Shown here: positions 1 to 9,014 of the stretch, piece after piece | Position numbering within the stretch: position 1 is the first letter of the stretch | Layout of the letters: every line of letters begins with the position of its first letter | Origin: WS-7 sp036505295 | Lineage (GTDB): Bacteria; Eisenbacteria; RBG-16-71-46; SZUA-252 | DNA: 45,494 nt | NCBI GenBank assembly: GCA_036505295.1 | Contig: DASXTQ010000120.1 | Location: 1-45,494, forward strand | Direction of reading: 5' to 3' | Made by a program: the position numbers and the translations under genes | Notes under the pieces: model-generated | Database searches by the model: none | Seen by the model: the letters and a program-made list of their open reading frames with translations, nothing else | Told to the model about the DNA's origin: nothing

Positions 1-3000
1 GAAATCCTGGTCCTGCTTTTGATAACTCCCGTTGACCGCGAGCACGTCCGCGAAGTTCGCCTGGACCGAGAAATTCCCCGTCTTCCCGACCTCCTTCCGG
101 ACCCCGTCGAGCCTTAGCTCGTCGATCCACACCTCACCCGGACCGACTAAGGTGGCGGCCGTGCCGAACACCGTAAGGCCGAACGTGATCCGATTGACAC
201 GGGTGAAGCTCGGGTTCCCGACCACGGTGTACCTGACCCCGGTATCCGCGCCGGTCAGGGAATCGATCTTCACGCGGTCGCTGCTCGCTTCCTTGAGGCG
301 GGACAGGATCTCCAACGGAACGCGCACGTCCTGCCACCCCGTGCGCACCGGCAGGCTGTATTCGTAGTAGTTGACCGTGTCGGGGCCGAAGCGGGCCACC
401 ATGCGGAGATTCTGGCTATCGACCCCGGCGTCTCCATGCACGTAGAAGCGAACGTCGCGGTACTGGGTATACCCGAGGCCGTTTCCGTTGTCCAAACTGG
501 TCTTGAAGGCGAAAACCGAATCCCCCGGCTCCAGACGGTTATAGGCCAAGGCGAGCGACTGTTCCCGTCGCGTGGCGTTTCCATTGACGGCCTTCTGCAC
601 CTCGAACGGCGATTCGTAGGTCGCCGCGTCGTCCTTGTTATTCCGTACCTTGACGTCGAATTCGACGCTGTCTGCCTTCATCGCATCCGAAAGCGGCGTC
701 GCCAGCCACCGGCTTCCGACCAGCTCGATGCCGCCGATCTGGATGTCGGTCGGGCCGGCCATGTCGTCCAGCCAGAGCCGCACGTGCTTGATATCGTCCC
801 AGCTCGGTCGGCCGTAGGGCTTGAACGCGGGGCTGTCCAGAGAGATTCGGAAGAGGCGCCAGCCGTTGTCGGCCTTTACGTTCGGGTTGCCGGCGTAGTC
901 ACGCGCGACGTCCACCGCCACATAGGCCATGTCGGCGAGGTTGATCGTCGCCTCGAAGTACGCGTTATCGGTGTCGAGACGGCCGTTCAAGTCAAGATCC
1001 TCAGTGTCCGGGCGGGCATTGACGTCGTCCTTGCCGTTGTTTTCCAGCCCGTTGATCTTGGAGTAGTCCGTCGGCGAGTTCTGGTTATCGTAGAAATAGT
1101 CGTCGGCGTTTGGATCGGAACCAGAGCCCGTGTATCCCGGCTCCTCCACGTCGTGGAGTCCGTCCAAGCCGGTATCCTCGTCGAGCGCCGGGTCCGTGCT
1201 TCTGTCGAGCTTGTTGTCGCCGTTCTTGTCCTCGGTATCCAAGAGGCCATTCGGCAGCGCGTTCCTGTTCCAGAAGGCGTCCTCGCTCACCCGGCCGAAG
1301 TCGATGTGGAGCTTCGCGCGGGTGGTGGCATGGTCCTGCGTTCGGTCGTTGACCCAGACTTCAATGTATCGGGTCCTGGAAAGATCCTGCCCCGTCCTCG
1401 AAAGGGGCTGCGTCAGGCCCGTCCAGGTCGATGGACTGAAGGTGGCCGTACTGTCGTAGACATTCATCTCGAGCACGATCCGTTCGGCGTCCCCGCCTTC
1501 CTCATTGGTAAGCACGGGCTTCAAGTCGCGCTCGATGGCGCCACCGCGCCCCGCCTCGTGGCGTGGGTTGTACCACTGGATCAGCGCGTGGTCGGAGAGA
1601 AGGGTCCGAGGCTGATCGATCGGAATGCTGCTCCACATCCAGGTCGTCCGGCTAAGCCCAACGGTGTTCGACTCTCGGTTCCCTTCCATATCGTCGATAT
1701 AGGCCTCCCCCTTGGTATTGGGGTTGGGCATGCTGACCGCCACGTTGCCCTGTAAATTCAATGTGGATTGAGCGCTTGTGTGCACACCCGGCAGGATGTT
1801 GGCCAGCTGAGTCATCCAGGAAGGACGGAAGGTCAGGACCGAGGCGAGGTCGCCGACCATGGAATGCGCCGGCTCCTCGCCGAGCTTCGGGTTCAGCTCC
1901 TGCGCGCCACGGCTCTCGTAGAGCATGCTCGAGGTCACGCTCAGGTCCGCACTCGGGCTATATGATGTGGAGAAACCTAGGAGCGTGCGCTGGACCTGGC
2001 CGATGCCGGGGGCGAAGGAGTAATCGACCGAAATGACCTGGTCCGGCCCGGGGGGGCGGCTGAACGTGAGCTGCCCGGTATCGTAGTCGATGCTGTAGTC
2101 GGTGCCCTTTTTCTGGAGGATGTTGTCCACCTTGACCTGCTCGGAGTTCTCGAGGATGTTGAACCGCCCCAGAAAGTATCCCTGCTGGCTGCTCTTGAAC
2201 TCGGCGTCGATGTAATAACGGGACTGGGTTGCGAAATCGACTTGCTTGTTGTCGTAGACATTCGGGTTGCCCAGCGAGTCTCTCGCGAGCGTGTTCCGGG
2301 TCGTGTCATCCTGGCAGAAAAAGCCTGGGAAGCGGCCGCACACGGGATCAAACGGGTGGAGATCCGGGAAGTAGATGATCCCATCATCGCCGAGGATGAA
2401 ATCGTTGTCCACCTTCCCGTCGGGGTTCGAATCCACGGTATTCCCGTGCCGATCGAGCCCGAGTATTTCTACGAGCGGCTTGTCCTTGACTCGATCCGGA
2501 TCCACCGATTGGCCGGCGTCCCTGCGGCGGATCTTGAGATCGAGGGTCTCGGTGGCGATGTTCCGTGCGGTCAGGTCGTAGAAATTCTTCAGCTCATACG
2601 CGAGCGCCGGGTACCACTCGTCATTGGGATCGAATTGTCCCCCCTCCAAGGTGCTGACGTCGCCCAAACTTGGCTTGATCACTTTGAGGAGGATGGTATC
2701 CCCCACCGCGCTACCGATGTTGGTGTCGACCCCAGAGATCTGTTCAACGTAGGCTACGGCGAGAACATCGAACAGGTTCAGCGGGTAGCGCAGCTTGATC
2801 ACTGGGATCTCACCGCTGGGCAAAAGGTAGGGCTTGAAAACATCGTAATCGATGCCCTGGGTCAGGACGTCGAATGCCCCATCCGTCTGAGGATTGGTAC
2901 TGTCGCTGCGCGCTGTGGGATCAAAGCGGGCGACTCCTGGTACCGCATTGGTAATCTTGTCATTGCTCCCGTTCCTATCATCCTTATATACCTTGAGCGA

Positions 3001-4011
3001 GGCCGGATCCCACTGCATCGCGTGGTCGCTGAGGAAGAAGTACTGCCGCTTGATGTAGTCGAGGTCGCTGATGATGACCCGCCGCTTCTCCCCCGACGGA
3101 GTGAACCGTGCGGTCTCGCTCTTTCCTTCCTGTTTGCTCGCGATCGTGACCACGTCGACGTTCCCGAGCTTGGCCACCGTCTTCACGCCGAAGAGCCCTT
3201 CCTGCCGGATGGAGGCGCCCTGGAGCGAGAGGTTCGTGTTTCCGAGGTCGATCGACTTGATCATGTCGTCCTCGTCCCCCTCGTAGCGGAGCTTGACCTT
3301 GTTGTCGAGCGAGGTCTGGACGTTGCTCGACTGGTCCACGTCGACCTTGATCTTGTCCCCGATCGACCCCGTGAGATTGACTTGCAAATCCTGTTTCATC
3401 TCGAGCGAGGGGAACGCGCTGGGACGCTTGGCCTCCCGATCCAAGCCCTGATCACCAGACCGCACCGTCCAGTCGCTCACGCCGCTCAAGGTGATCGTCT
3501 CGCTTCCCGAAACGTCAATGTTGGGCGCGCCGCTCCCCAGGATTCCGCGGAGCTGCTTCGGGATTTGAATCGGGAGATCGATGTTGAATCCGCTTCGTTT
3601 GATCGCACCGGTTCGCGCCACCGAACGGCTGCTCTTCGCCTGATCGCGCCAGAGCCGGCGGTAGGTCCGGGTGGTGAGAAGCCCGGAATACTCGTCTAAG
3701 TCCGTGACCATCGGAGGGCGCGTCTCGATGCCGCCTTCGCTGTAGGTCTCGCGGATGTGCCCGTTGGAAGGATCGAGGCTGATCGTGGGATCGGGGGAAG
3801 GGGGCGCCATCATGCCCGTGGGATCGAAGTGCCGCATCACCCAGCCGGGCGGCATATCGCTGTGGCTGCCGCCCAAGGAGTCTCCGCCGAAGGTATCATC
3901 GGCGTGGGTGTAGCCCCAGACGCTCGCCTCCGCGATGCCAGGGGGCAAGAGACCTCCCCCGAAGACGAGGCATACGCAGAGAATGGCGCAGAGCTTGGGG
4001 TTTTTAGTCAT
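1..4011 (-). CDS. sprA: SprA-family giant outer-membrane protein (type IX secretion translocon), N-terminal part
   Basis: The reading frame is open from an ATG at 4011 to the left edge (1337 codons, no stop), so the C-terminus is missing. It starts with a short basic stretch and a hydrophobic segment ending near AEA, a type I signal peptide. SprA hallmarks are frequent: VDVDQSSNVQTSLDNKVKLRYEG around residue 240-260 (given here in part), a repeated pattern of beta-rich segments, SMPNPNTKGEAYIDDMEG near residue 755-775, and an Asp-rich DTGLDG/DPNADD region near 915-1010. In Bacteroidetes, SprA (Sov) is the outer-membrane translocon of type IX secretion and gliding. No Shine-Dalgarno sequence is visible before the ATG. 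The plus-strand open frames of 439 and 485 codons over this gene are antisense shadows. The family assignment is strong; export by a T9SS in this organism is inferred. Confidence 0.9.
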   Translation of the reverse strand, partial: MTKNPKLCAILCVCLVFGGGLLPPGIAEASVWGYTHADDTFGGDSLGGSHSDMPPGWVMRHFDPTGMMAPPSPDPTISLDPSNGHIRETYSEGGIETRPPMVTDLDEYSGLLTTRTYRRLWRDQAKSSRSVARTGAIKRSGFNIDLPIQIPKQLRGILGSGAPNIDVSGSETITLSGVSDWTVRSGDQGLDREAKRPSAFPSLEMKQDLQVNLTGSIGDKIKVDVDQSSNVQTSLDNKVKLRYEGDEDDMIKSIDLGNTNLSLQGASIRQEGLFGVKTVAKLGNVDVVTIASKQEGKSETARFTPSGEKRRVIISDLDYIKRQYFFLSDHAMQWDPASLKVYKDDRNGSNDKITNAVPGVARFDPTARSDSTNPQTDGAFDVLTQGIDYDVFKPYLLPSGEIPVIKLRYPLNLFDVLAVAYVEQISGVDTNIGSAVGDTILLKVIKPSLGDVSTLEGGQFDPNDEWYPALAYELKNFYDLTARNIATETLDLKIRRRDAGQSVDPDRVKDKPLVEILGLDRHGNTVDSNPDGKVDNDFILGDDGIIYFPDLHPFDPVCGRFPGFFCQDDTTRNTLARDSLGNPNVYDNKQVDFATQSRYYIDAEFKSSQQGYFLGRFNILENSEQVKVDNILQKKGTDYSIDYDTGQLTFSRPPGPDQVISVDYSFAPGIGQVQRTLLGFSTSYSPSADLSVTSSMLYESRGAQELNPKLGEEPAHSMVGDLASVLTFRPSWMTQLANILPGVHTSAQSTLNLQGNVAVSMPNPNTKGEAYIDDMEGNRESNTVGLSRTTWMWSSIPIDQPRTLLSDHALIQWYNPRHEAGRGGAIERDLKPVLTNEEGGDAERIVLEMNVYDSTATFSPSTWTGLTQPLSRTGQDLSRTRYIEVWVNDRTQDHATTRAKLHIDFGRVSEDAFWNRNALPNGLLDTEDKNGDNKLDRSTDPALDEDTGLDGLHDVEEPGYTGSGSDPNADDYFYDNQNSPTDYSKINGLENNGKDDVNARPDTEDLDLNGRLDTDNAYFEATINLADMAYVAVDVARDYAGNPNVKADNGWRLFRISLDSPAFKPYGRPSWDDIKHVRLWLDDMAGPTDIQIGGIELVGSRWLATPLSDAMKADSVEFDVKVRNNKDDAATYESPFEVQKAVNGNATRREQSLALAYNRLEPGDSVFAFKTSLDNGNGLGYTQYRDVRFYVHGDAGVDSQNLRMVARFGPDTVNYYEYSLPVRTGWQDVRVPLEILSRLKEASSDRVKIDSLTGADTGVRYTVVGNPSFTRVNRITFGLTVFGTAATLVGPGEVWIDELRLDGVRKEVGKTGNFSVQANFADVLAVNGSYQKQDQDF

Positions 4012-4071
4012 TAAAGCGACGGTCGCTCTGGGATCAAAGGGGTTAGACCGGGTCCGGGCCCCCGTCACGTA

Positions 4072-4089
4072 TCCAGGTGAACACCTGGA
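4072..4089. promoter_or_regulatory. Perfect inverted repeat between divergent sprA and lptF (candidate operator)
   Basis: TCCAGGTGAACACCTGGA is an 8-base perfect inverted repeat around a 2-base centre. It lies in the only divergent spacer between sprA (start 4011) and lptF (start 4134), 61 bases from the first and 45 from the second. Its geometry suits a dimeric regulator able to control both genes. No transcription factor can be named from the sequence, and no convincing -10/-35 pair was found in this spacer. It could also form a hairpin in an sprA leader transcript. Confidence 0.45.
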
Positions 4090-4133
4090 ACCGGCGACGG
4101 TTCGGTCTGAAATGTGTTAAAAGATAGGGCCAT

Positions 4134-5534
4134 ATGAGAATACTCGAACGGTACGTCCTTCGCGAGCATCTCTTCCCGTTCCTAATCGGTTTCAGCATCG
4201 TCATCTTCCTGCTCACGCTGGACTTCATGTTCGACTTGGTGGACCTGGCTATCGGCAAGGGAATCCCGGCCGCGATTGTCCTCGAGCTGTTCGCTTTGTC
4301 GATGGGCTGGATGCTTGCCCTCGCGGTACCGTGCGCGGTTCTGATTGCCACCCTGGCGACCTTCGGCCGCCTCGCGCAGGACAACGAGATCGCCGCGATG
4401 CGGGCCAACGGCATCAACTTGGCGCGCATCGTGGGGGTGCCGCTCGCGGCGGCGGTCCTGCTCGCGGGTGGGCTCGTGCTGTTCAACAATCATATCCTCC
4501 CCGAAACGAACCATGCCCTGGCGAACCTCATGGTGGACGTGAGTCGGAAACGGCCCACGACGCAGATCAGCGAAGGTGTATTTATCGACGGGTTCGAGGG
4601 ATACAACATCTTCGTGGAGAAGGTGAACAACCGCACGAACCAGATCCGCGGCGTGAAGATCTACCAGCTCAACTCGAGCGCCCGCCCCACCACCATTCTC
4701 GCGGATTGGGGGGTGTTCCATAGCTCCCCGGACGGACGGGTCGTCACCCTCGAGCTTCACGACGGCGAGATCCACGAAATGCCGCCCAACGACCAGGAAC
4801 GGATCTACCGGCGGCTCATGTTCAAGACCCACATCATCAATATTCGGAACACTGGGGCGGATCTGGAGAGGTCGGATTCGAGCGCGCGGGGTGATCGGGA
4901 AATGAGCCTGGGGATGATGCGGGGCCAGATCATGAAACTTGAAAAGGAGTTGGCCGCTTCCACGGCCGCCCGCGACACCATCATCCACCGGGCCGGCTTC
5001 AAGAATTACGACGCGTTTGTGAGGGCCGCCGTCCCCAGACAATCCCCCCGGGGGATTCTGGGGTTCATCCGGAACGTCCTCCGAGCCATCTCCCCAATCC
5101 GGCCGCCGGAGGCGCTGCCACCCGGGAAGCCCCCCAAGCTGTTCATCAATCCGCTCACGATGGACATGATCCAGATGCGGCAGGTCGAGGTGGACGCCCT
5201 GGACCGGCGGGTGAACAGCCTGGACGTCGAGATCCAGAAGAAGTTTTCGATCCCGGCCGCGTGTATCGTGTTCGTTCTCGTCGGGGCCCCCCTGGGGATC
5301 CGGGCGCGCAAGAGCGGGATCGGGGTGGCCTTCATCTCGATCATCTTCTTCGTTTTCTATTATCTATGCCTCGCCGGAGGGGAGGAACTGGCCGACCGGC
5401 GTTTCTTGGACCCGGCGGTCGCGATGTGGACGCCCAACATCGTCATCGGAGCGATCGGGCTCTTCCTGACGCTCCAAGCCGCCGAGGTCATACGGCGACC
5501 GAGACGCCGCCCGCGCCGAGTCCCGGCGGCGTGA
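4134..5534 (+). CDS. lptF: LptF-type lipopolysaccharide export permease (YjgP/YjgQ family)
   Basis: A 466-residue inner-membrane permease that with LptG and the LptB ATPase would pull lipopolysaccharide from the inner membrane toward the LptA bridge. It opens with MRILERYVLREHLFPFLIGF, the family's N-terminal amphipathic helix and first membrane segment. Further membrane helices lie near residues 50-80 and 95-120 and in a C-terminal group, with a periplasmic domain between. The protein is about 100 residues longer than usual; the extra part (about residues 255-365) is hydrophilic and helical, rich in Lys/Glu, just before the C-terminal helices. Its TGA stop overlaps the GTG of lptG, so the two subunits are translationally coupled. 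Confidence 0.92.
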   Translation: MRILERYVLREHLFPFLIGFSIVIFLLTLDFMFDLVDLAIGKGIPAAIVLELFALSMGWMLALAVPCAVLIATLATFGRLAQDNEIAAMRANGINLARIVGVPLAAAVLLAGGLVLFNNHILPETNHALANLMVDVSRKRPTTQISEGVFIDGFEGYNIFVEKVNNRTNQIRGVKIYQLNSSARPTTILADWGVFHSSPDGRVVTLELHDGEIHEMPPNDQERIYRRLMFKTHIINIRNTGADLERSDSSARGDREMSLGMMRGQIMKLEKELAASTAARDTIIHRAGFKNYDAFVRAAVPRQSPRGILGFIRNVLRAISPIRPPEALPPGKPPKLFINPLTMDMIQMRQVEVDALDRRVNSLDVEIQKKFSIPAACIVFVLVGAPLGIRARKSGIGVAFISIIFFVFYYLCLAGGEELADRRFLDPAVAMWTPNIVIGAIGLFLTLQAAEVIRRPRRRPRRVPAA

Positions 5535-6613
5535 AGCTCCTCGATCGCTACCTCGTCCGGGAGCAGATCGGGTCGCTCGTCCTGGGACTTATCTTCTTCG
5601 TCGCCATCTTCATCGTGGTCGACATATTCGAGAAGCTCGATTCATTCCTCGACAACAAGGTCCCGCTCGGCGTCGTAGCGCATTTCTACCTCGTCTCGAT
5701 TCCCGGGATCGTGACGATGGTGCTCCCCATGGCGATGCTCCTGTCCTGCCTTCTCGCCCTGGGACAAATCGGACGGCACAACGAGCTGACCGCGATGCAG
5801 GCCGCGGGGATCGGACTCACCCGGATCGTAACGCCCCTGTACCTATTCGCATTGATGATCTGCGTCCTGGTGTTCACCGTGAATGAGACCCTCATGCCGC
5901 ATCTGAACGCGGAACAAAACAGGATCTATCACGGCGACATCAAGAGGGAAAACCTGGAAGGCGCGGTCGTGCGCACGAACCTCGCCTATCTCGGAAGCGA
6001 AGGGCGCACGTTCTTGATCCGGAGCTACAACATCCCCGAGAAGACGATGCGCGAGGTCGTGATCCAGGAAATCAAGGAGCATACGCTGAACGGGCGCATC
6101 GACGCCGAGTCGGCGAAGTGGGAGAAAGACCGGTGGGTGTTCCGGCAGGGGTTCGTCCGGCGATTCGACCGCGACGGCGAGCACGCGGCCCACTTCAACG
6201 AGCTCGTGATTCCCGGCTTGAAGGAGCGGCCCGACAGCTTCGAAAAGGCGGAGGAGGATCCCAAGGCGCTCTCCTACTGGGAGCTCGAGAAGTACATCGA
6301 GAGGCTGAAGCAGAGCGGAAGCCGCGTGCAGAAGTATCTGGTCGAGCTCTACCTCAAGGTTTCGTTCCCGTTGACGAACCTCATCGTCGTCCTGATCGGG
6401 ACGGCTCTCGCGATCCGTGTTCGACGAGGCGGGCTCGCGCTCAGCTTCGGTCTCGCGGTCTTCATCAGCTTCGTGTACTACGCGATCATCCGCACCGGTC
6501 AGGCGCTCGGCCACAGCGGCACGCTCCCGCCGATTGTCGGGGCCTGGCTTGGGAACATCGTCTTCGGCGGGCTCGGGCTGGAGCTGCTCCGGCGGGCGCG
6601 AAGGGGGATGTAG
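5531..6613 (+). CDS. lptG: LptG-type lipopolysaccharide export permease (YjgP/YjgQ family)
   Basis: Partner permease of LptF, 360 residues, the normal family length. It starts with MKLLDRYLVREQIGSLVLGL. Membrane helices are visible near residues 15-40, 55-80, 100-120 and three at the C-terminus (about 275-355), with the periplasmic beta-jellyroll domain between. The GTG start at 5531 was chosen because it overlaps the lptF stop as GTGA and puts the family N-terminus first. The longer open frame beginning at 5261 only reads lptF out of frame. The downstream neighbour is convergent. Confidence 0.93.
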   Translation: MKLLDRYLVREQIGSLVLGLIFFVAIFIVVDIFEKLDSFLDNKVPLGVVAHFYLVSIPGIVTMVLPMAMLLSCLLALGQIGRHNELTAMQAAGIGLTRIVTPLYLFALMICVLVFTVNETLMPHLNAEQNRIYHGDIKRENLEGAVVRTNLAYLGSEGRTFLIRSYNIPEKTMREVVIQEIKEHTLNGRIDAESAKWEKDRWVFRQGFVRRFDRDGEHAAHFNELVIPGLKERPDSFEKAEEDPKALSYWELEKYIERLKQSGSRVQKYLVELYLKVSFPLTNLIVVLIGTALAIRVRRGGLALSFGLAVFISFVYYAIIRTGQALGHSGTLPPIVGAWLGNIVFGGLGLELLRRARRGM

Positions 6614-6827
6614 GCGGGCCGGCGTTGCCGAGCAGACTCAGGGGACCCCTGGAGGGTGGTGGCGTCGATTCCGCTAGTGATACGCGCACCGAGCTGGGTT
6701 TCTCGCGGGCGACATAGTCGGCGGGCAGCCCCTTTCCGATCGAATGCCAGCTAGAACAGCCTATGAGGACGAATGGTAAGGCGAGGATCCCAGCGGCGTG
6801 GAGTGTGGTCGAGCCGGGACGATTCAT
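6614..6827 (-). pseudogene. Remnant of a small lipoprotein gene
   Basis: An ATG at 6827 with GGAG seven bases upstream opens a frame with a clear lipoprotein signal peptide (hydrophobic run ending LPFVLIGC, Cys at residue 24). Next comes a plausible mature start reading WHSIGKGLPADYVAREKPSSVRVSL. After about 52 residues the composition changes to Pro/Arg-rich, and the frame continues antisense into the 3' end of lptG (nominal stop at 6486). A neighbouring frame reads ITSGIDATTLQGSPES just where the sense is lost, which suggests a frameshift plus truncation. The first half looks real; the rest is not credible as protein. It may still be a short expressed lipoprotein. The surrounding gap 6614-6908 holds nothing else I can support. 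Confidence 0.4.
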
Positions 6828-6908
6828 GGCGAGGCTCCGGTCCGGCCGGCACCCAGCACCGTACGCCCGTGCGCGTCGTGGGAGAAGTGGAATCGAGGGA
6901 CTCCCTGC

Positions 6909-7655
6909 TTACCCCCTCCTCGCCTCCGCGGGCGCCGAAACCGTGATGCGTCCCTGTTTCAGCTGCGGCACGACCGGAGCGCTGTCGATCGCTGCGCAGA
7001 CCGGGAGGTCCTCCTCGAACCCCAGCTCGATGAGGTAACGCCCGTGCTCGCTTCGGCGTAGAATTGCCTCGGGCGGCGAGCCATGGTCGCGGTCGAAGTC
7101 CCCCGCGACAGCGGCCGCGTCATTCAGCTCGAGGTTCCCCTTCGCGTCCGCGAGCCGGCGGATCAAAGCCCCCGCGCACGCCGCGTCTTCCAGCGAGAAC
7201 CGTCCGCTCCGGCCGGCGCAGGCGATCGTCACGTCCGCGTCCACATCAGAGACCATTTTCGCCACGGCGCTCAGGTTCACGTACCCCAGGAGAATCTGTT
7301 CCCTTCCTCCCAGCGGGCCCGCCATCAGGGGGCTCGCGTTGGTGGAGGCGAAAATCAGGGTGGCGCCGTTCACCTTCTTGCGCGTGAACTCACGCGGAGA
7401 ATTTCCGAGCGCGAAGCCGCTCACCTTGCGTCCCTCCCGCTCGCCGCACAGGAGGCTCGATTTGGGATCCAACGTCTCGTGGAGCCGGGTCGCCTCCTCA
7501 ACCGTCTCCACGGGGATGATCTTTACCGCTCCGTTCATGAGCGCTGTCGCGATGGTGGAGCAGGAGCGGAGGACGTCGACGACCACGATCTGGCGCGCGT
7601 CGAGGGAAGCACGCTCCAGCTCCGAGGGTAGGAGGGCGAGATCGATGCGCTTCAC
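6909..7655 (-). CDS. comB: ComB-family 2-phosphosulfolactate phosphatase homologue
   Basis: A 248-residue member of the Mg-dependent ComB phosphatase family, named for dephosphorylating 2-phosphosulfolactate in coenzyme M synthesis. Family signatures present are VVVDVLRSCSTIATAL near residues 24-39, CGEREGRKVSGFALGNSP near 72-90 and CAGRSG near 145. Nothing in the window suggests coenzyme M synthesis, so the true substrate is unknown. The GTG start at 7655 overlaps the accC stop as GTGA; the longer frame to 7838 is antisense-like sequence inside accC. This is the last gene of the long minus-strand run. Confidence 0.82.
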   Translation of the reverse strand: MKRIDLALLPSELERASLDARQIVVVDVLRSCSTIATALMNGAVKIIPVETVEEATRLHETLDPKSSLLCGEREGRKVSGFALGNSPREFTRKKVNGATLIFASTNASPLMAGPLGGREQILLGYVNLSAVAKMVSDVDADVTIACAGRSGRFSLEDAACAGALIRRLADAKGNLELNDAAAVAGDFDRDHGSPPEAILRRSEHGRYLIELGFEEDLPVCAAIDSAPVVPQLKQGRITVSAPAEARRG

Positions 7656-9010
7656 GCCGCCGGGCGCTCCGTTCCCAACAACTCCTCCAGGGTTCCGGTG
7701 TTGATATCCCCACTCAGGAAGGCCGGGCTCGCCAGAATCCGCAGGTGGAGGGGAATCGTGGTGTCGATTCCTTCGACCACGGTCTCTTCGAGAGCGCGGC
7801 GCATCCGGACGATGGATTCCATCCGGTCGCGCCCCCACGTGATGATCTTCGCGACCAGGGAATCATAGTAGGGCGGCACGTAGTAACCGGAATAGAGGTG
7901 GCTGTCCACACGCACGCCGGGGCCGCCCGGGCTGTGGAAATAGCTCACCTTTCCCGGCGAGGGCTGAAAATTCTGATCGGGCTTCTCGGCGTTCACGCGA
8001 CATTCGAGCGCGTGTCCCCGAAGCCGGATTTCGTCCTGCTTCCAGGGTAACGGCTCACCGGCCGCGACCGCGATCTGCGCCTTGATGAGGTCGTATCCGG
8101 TCACCTCCTCCGTCACCGGATGCTCGACCTGGATGCGGGTATTCATCTCCATGAAATAGAACTCGCGGTTCTCGCCGAGCAGGAACTCGATCGTGCCGCA
8201 CCCTTGATACCCGATCGACCGCGCCCCCGCCACCGCGGCGGACCCCATCTTCGTGCGCAGATCGTCGTCCAGCGCGACGCTCGGCGATTCCTCGATCAGC
8301 TTCTGGTGCCGGCGCTGGATCGAGCATTCGCGCTCGCCCAAGTGGAGGAGGTTCCCGTGCCGGTCCCCGATGATCTGAAACTCGATGTGCCGCGGTTTCT
8401 CGACGTAGCGCTCGAGGTAAACCGCCCCGCTCCCGAAGTTAGCCTCCGCCTCCGCTTGGGCGGTCCGAATCCCGTTGCGCAGCGACGACTCATCGGTGGC
8501 GATCCGCATCCCTTTGCCCCCGCCGCCCGCCGCCGCCTTGATGATCACCGGATAGCCGAGCTGGGACGCGATCTTCGCCGCCTCATCCGGGGATTCGAGC
8601 GTTCCTTCGCTCCCCGGGGTCACCGGCACGCCGGCCTCAAGCATGGTCTTCCGCGCGACCGCCTTGTCCCCCATCAGCCGGATCATCTCCGAGGTCGGGC
8701 CGATGAAGCGAATATGGCACGACTCGCACACCTCGGCAAAGTGGGCATTCTCCGAGAGGAAACCGTACCCGGGGTGGATCGCGTCGGCGGCGGTGATCTC
8801 GGCGGCGCTGATGATCCGGGCAATGTGGAGGTAGCTCGCCGACGAAGGAGGAGGCCCGATGCAGACGGCTTCATCCGCCAGGCGAACGTGCAGTGATTCC
8901 CGGTCGGCCTCGGAGTAGACGGCGACGGTTTCGATTCCGAGTTCCCGCGCCGCGCGGATGATCCGCAACGCGATCTCTCCGCGGTTGGCGATCAGGAGCT
9001 TCTTGAACAT
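7652..9010 (-). CDS. accC: Biotin carboxylase subunit of acetyl-CoA carboxylase
   Basis: A 452-residue ATP-grasp enzyme that carboxylates the biotin on AccB with bicarbonate and ATP, the first committed step of fatty-acid synthesis. It shows the family N-terminus (MFKKLLIANRGEIALRI), the glycine-rich ATP loop AAAGGGGKGMR near residue 160-170, the EMNTRIQVEHPVTEE active-site segment near 285-300 and the C-terminal domain. It is separated from accB by a pilT-like gene, which is unusual. Its stop overlaps the comB start; the pilT-like gene ends four bases upstream. Confidence 0.97.
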   Translation of the reverse strand: MFKKLLIANRGEIALRIIRAARELGIETVAVYSEADRESLHVRLADEAVCIGPPPSSASYLHIARIISAAEITAADAIHPGYGFLSENAHFAEVCESCHIRFIGPTSEMIRLMGDKAVARKTMLEAGVPVTPGSEGTLESPDEAAKIASQLGYPVIIKAAAGGGGKGMRIATDESSLRNGIRTAQAEAEANFGSGAVYLERYVEKPRHIEFQIIGDRHGNLLHLGERECSIQRRHQKLIEESPSVALDDDLRTKMGSAAVAGARSIGYQGCGTIEFLLGENREFYFMEMNTRIQVEHPVTEEVTGYDLIKAQIAVAAGEPLPWKQDEIRLRGHALECRVNAEKPDQNFQPSPGKVSYFHSPGGPGVRVDSHLYSGYYVPPYYDSLVAKIITWGRDRMESIVRMRRALEETVVEGIDTTIPLHLRILASPAFLSGDINTGTLEELLGTERPAA

Positions 9011-9014
9011 TCCG

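Noticed and set aside
436..3699. Two long plus-strand frames (439 and 485 codons) opposite sprA
   Set aside because: They are antisense to a continuous sprA frame with clear family motifs, have no ribosome sites and read as Arg/Val-rich shadows typical of GC-rich DNA.
5261..6613. Longer LptG start at 5261
   Set aside because: The added 90 residues are an out-of-frame reading of lptF; GTG at 5531 gives the family N-terminus.
6630..6660. Inverted repeat CAGGGG-A-CCCCTG after lptG as a terminator
   Set aside because: The loop would be too small for the full stem and no T-tract follows on either strand.
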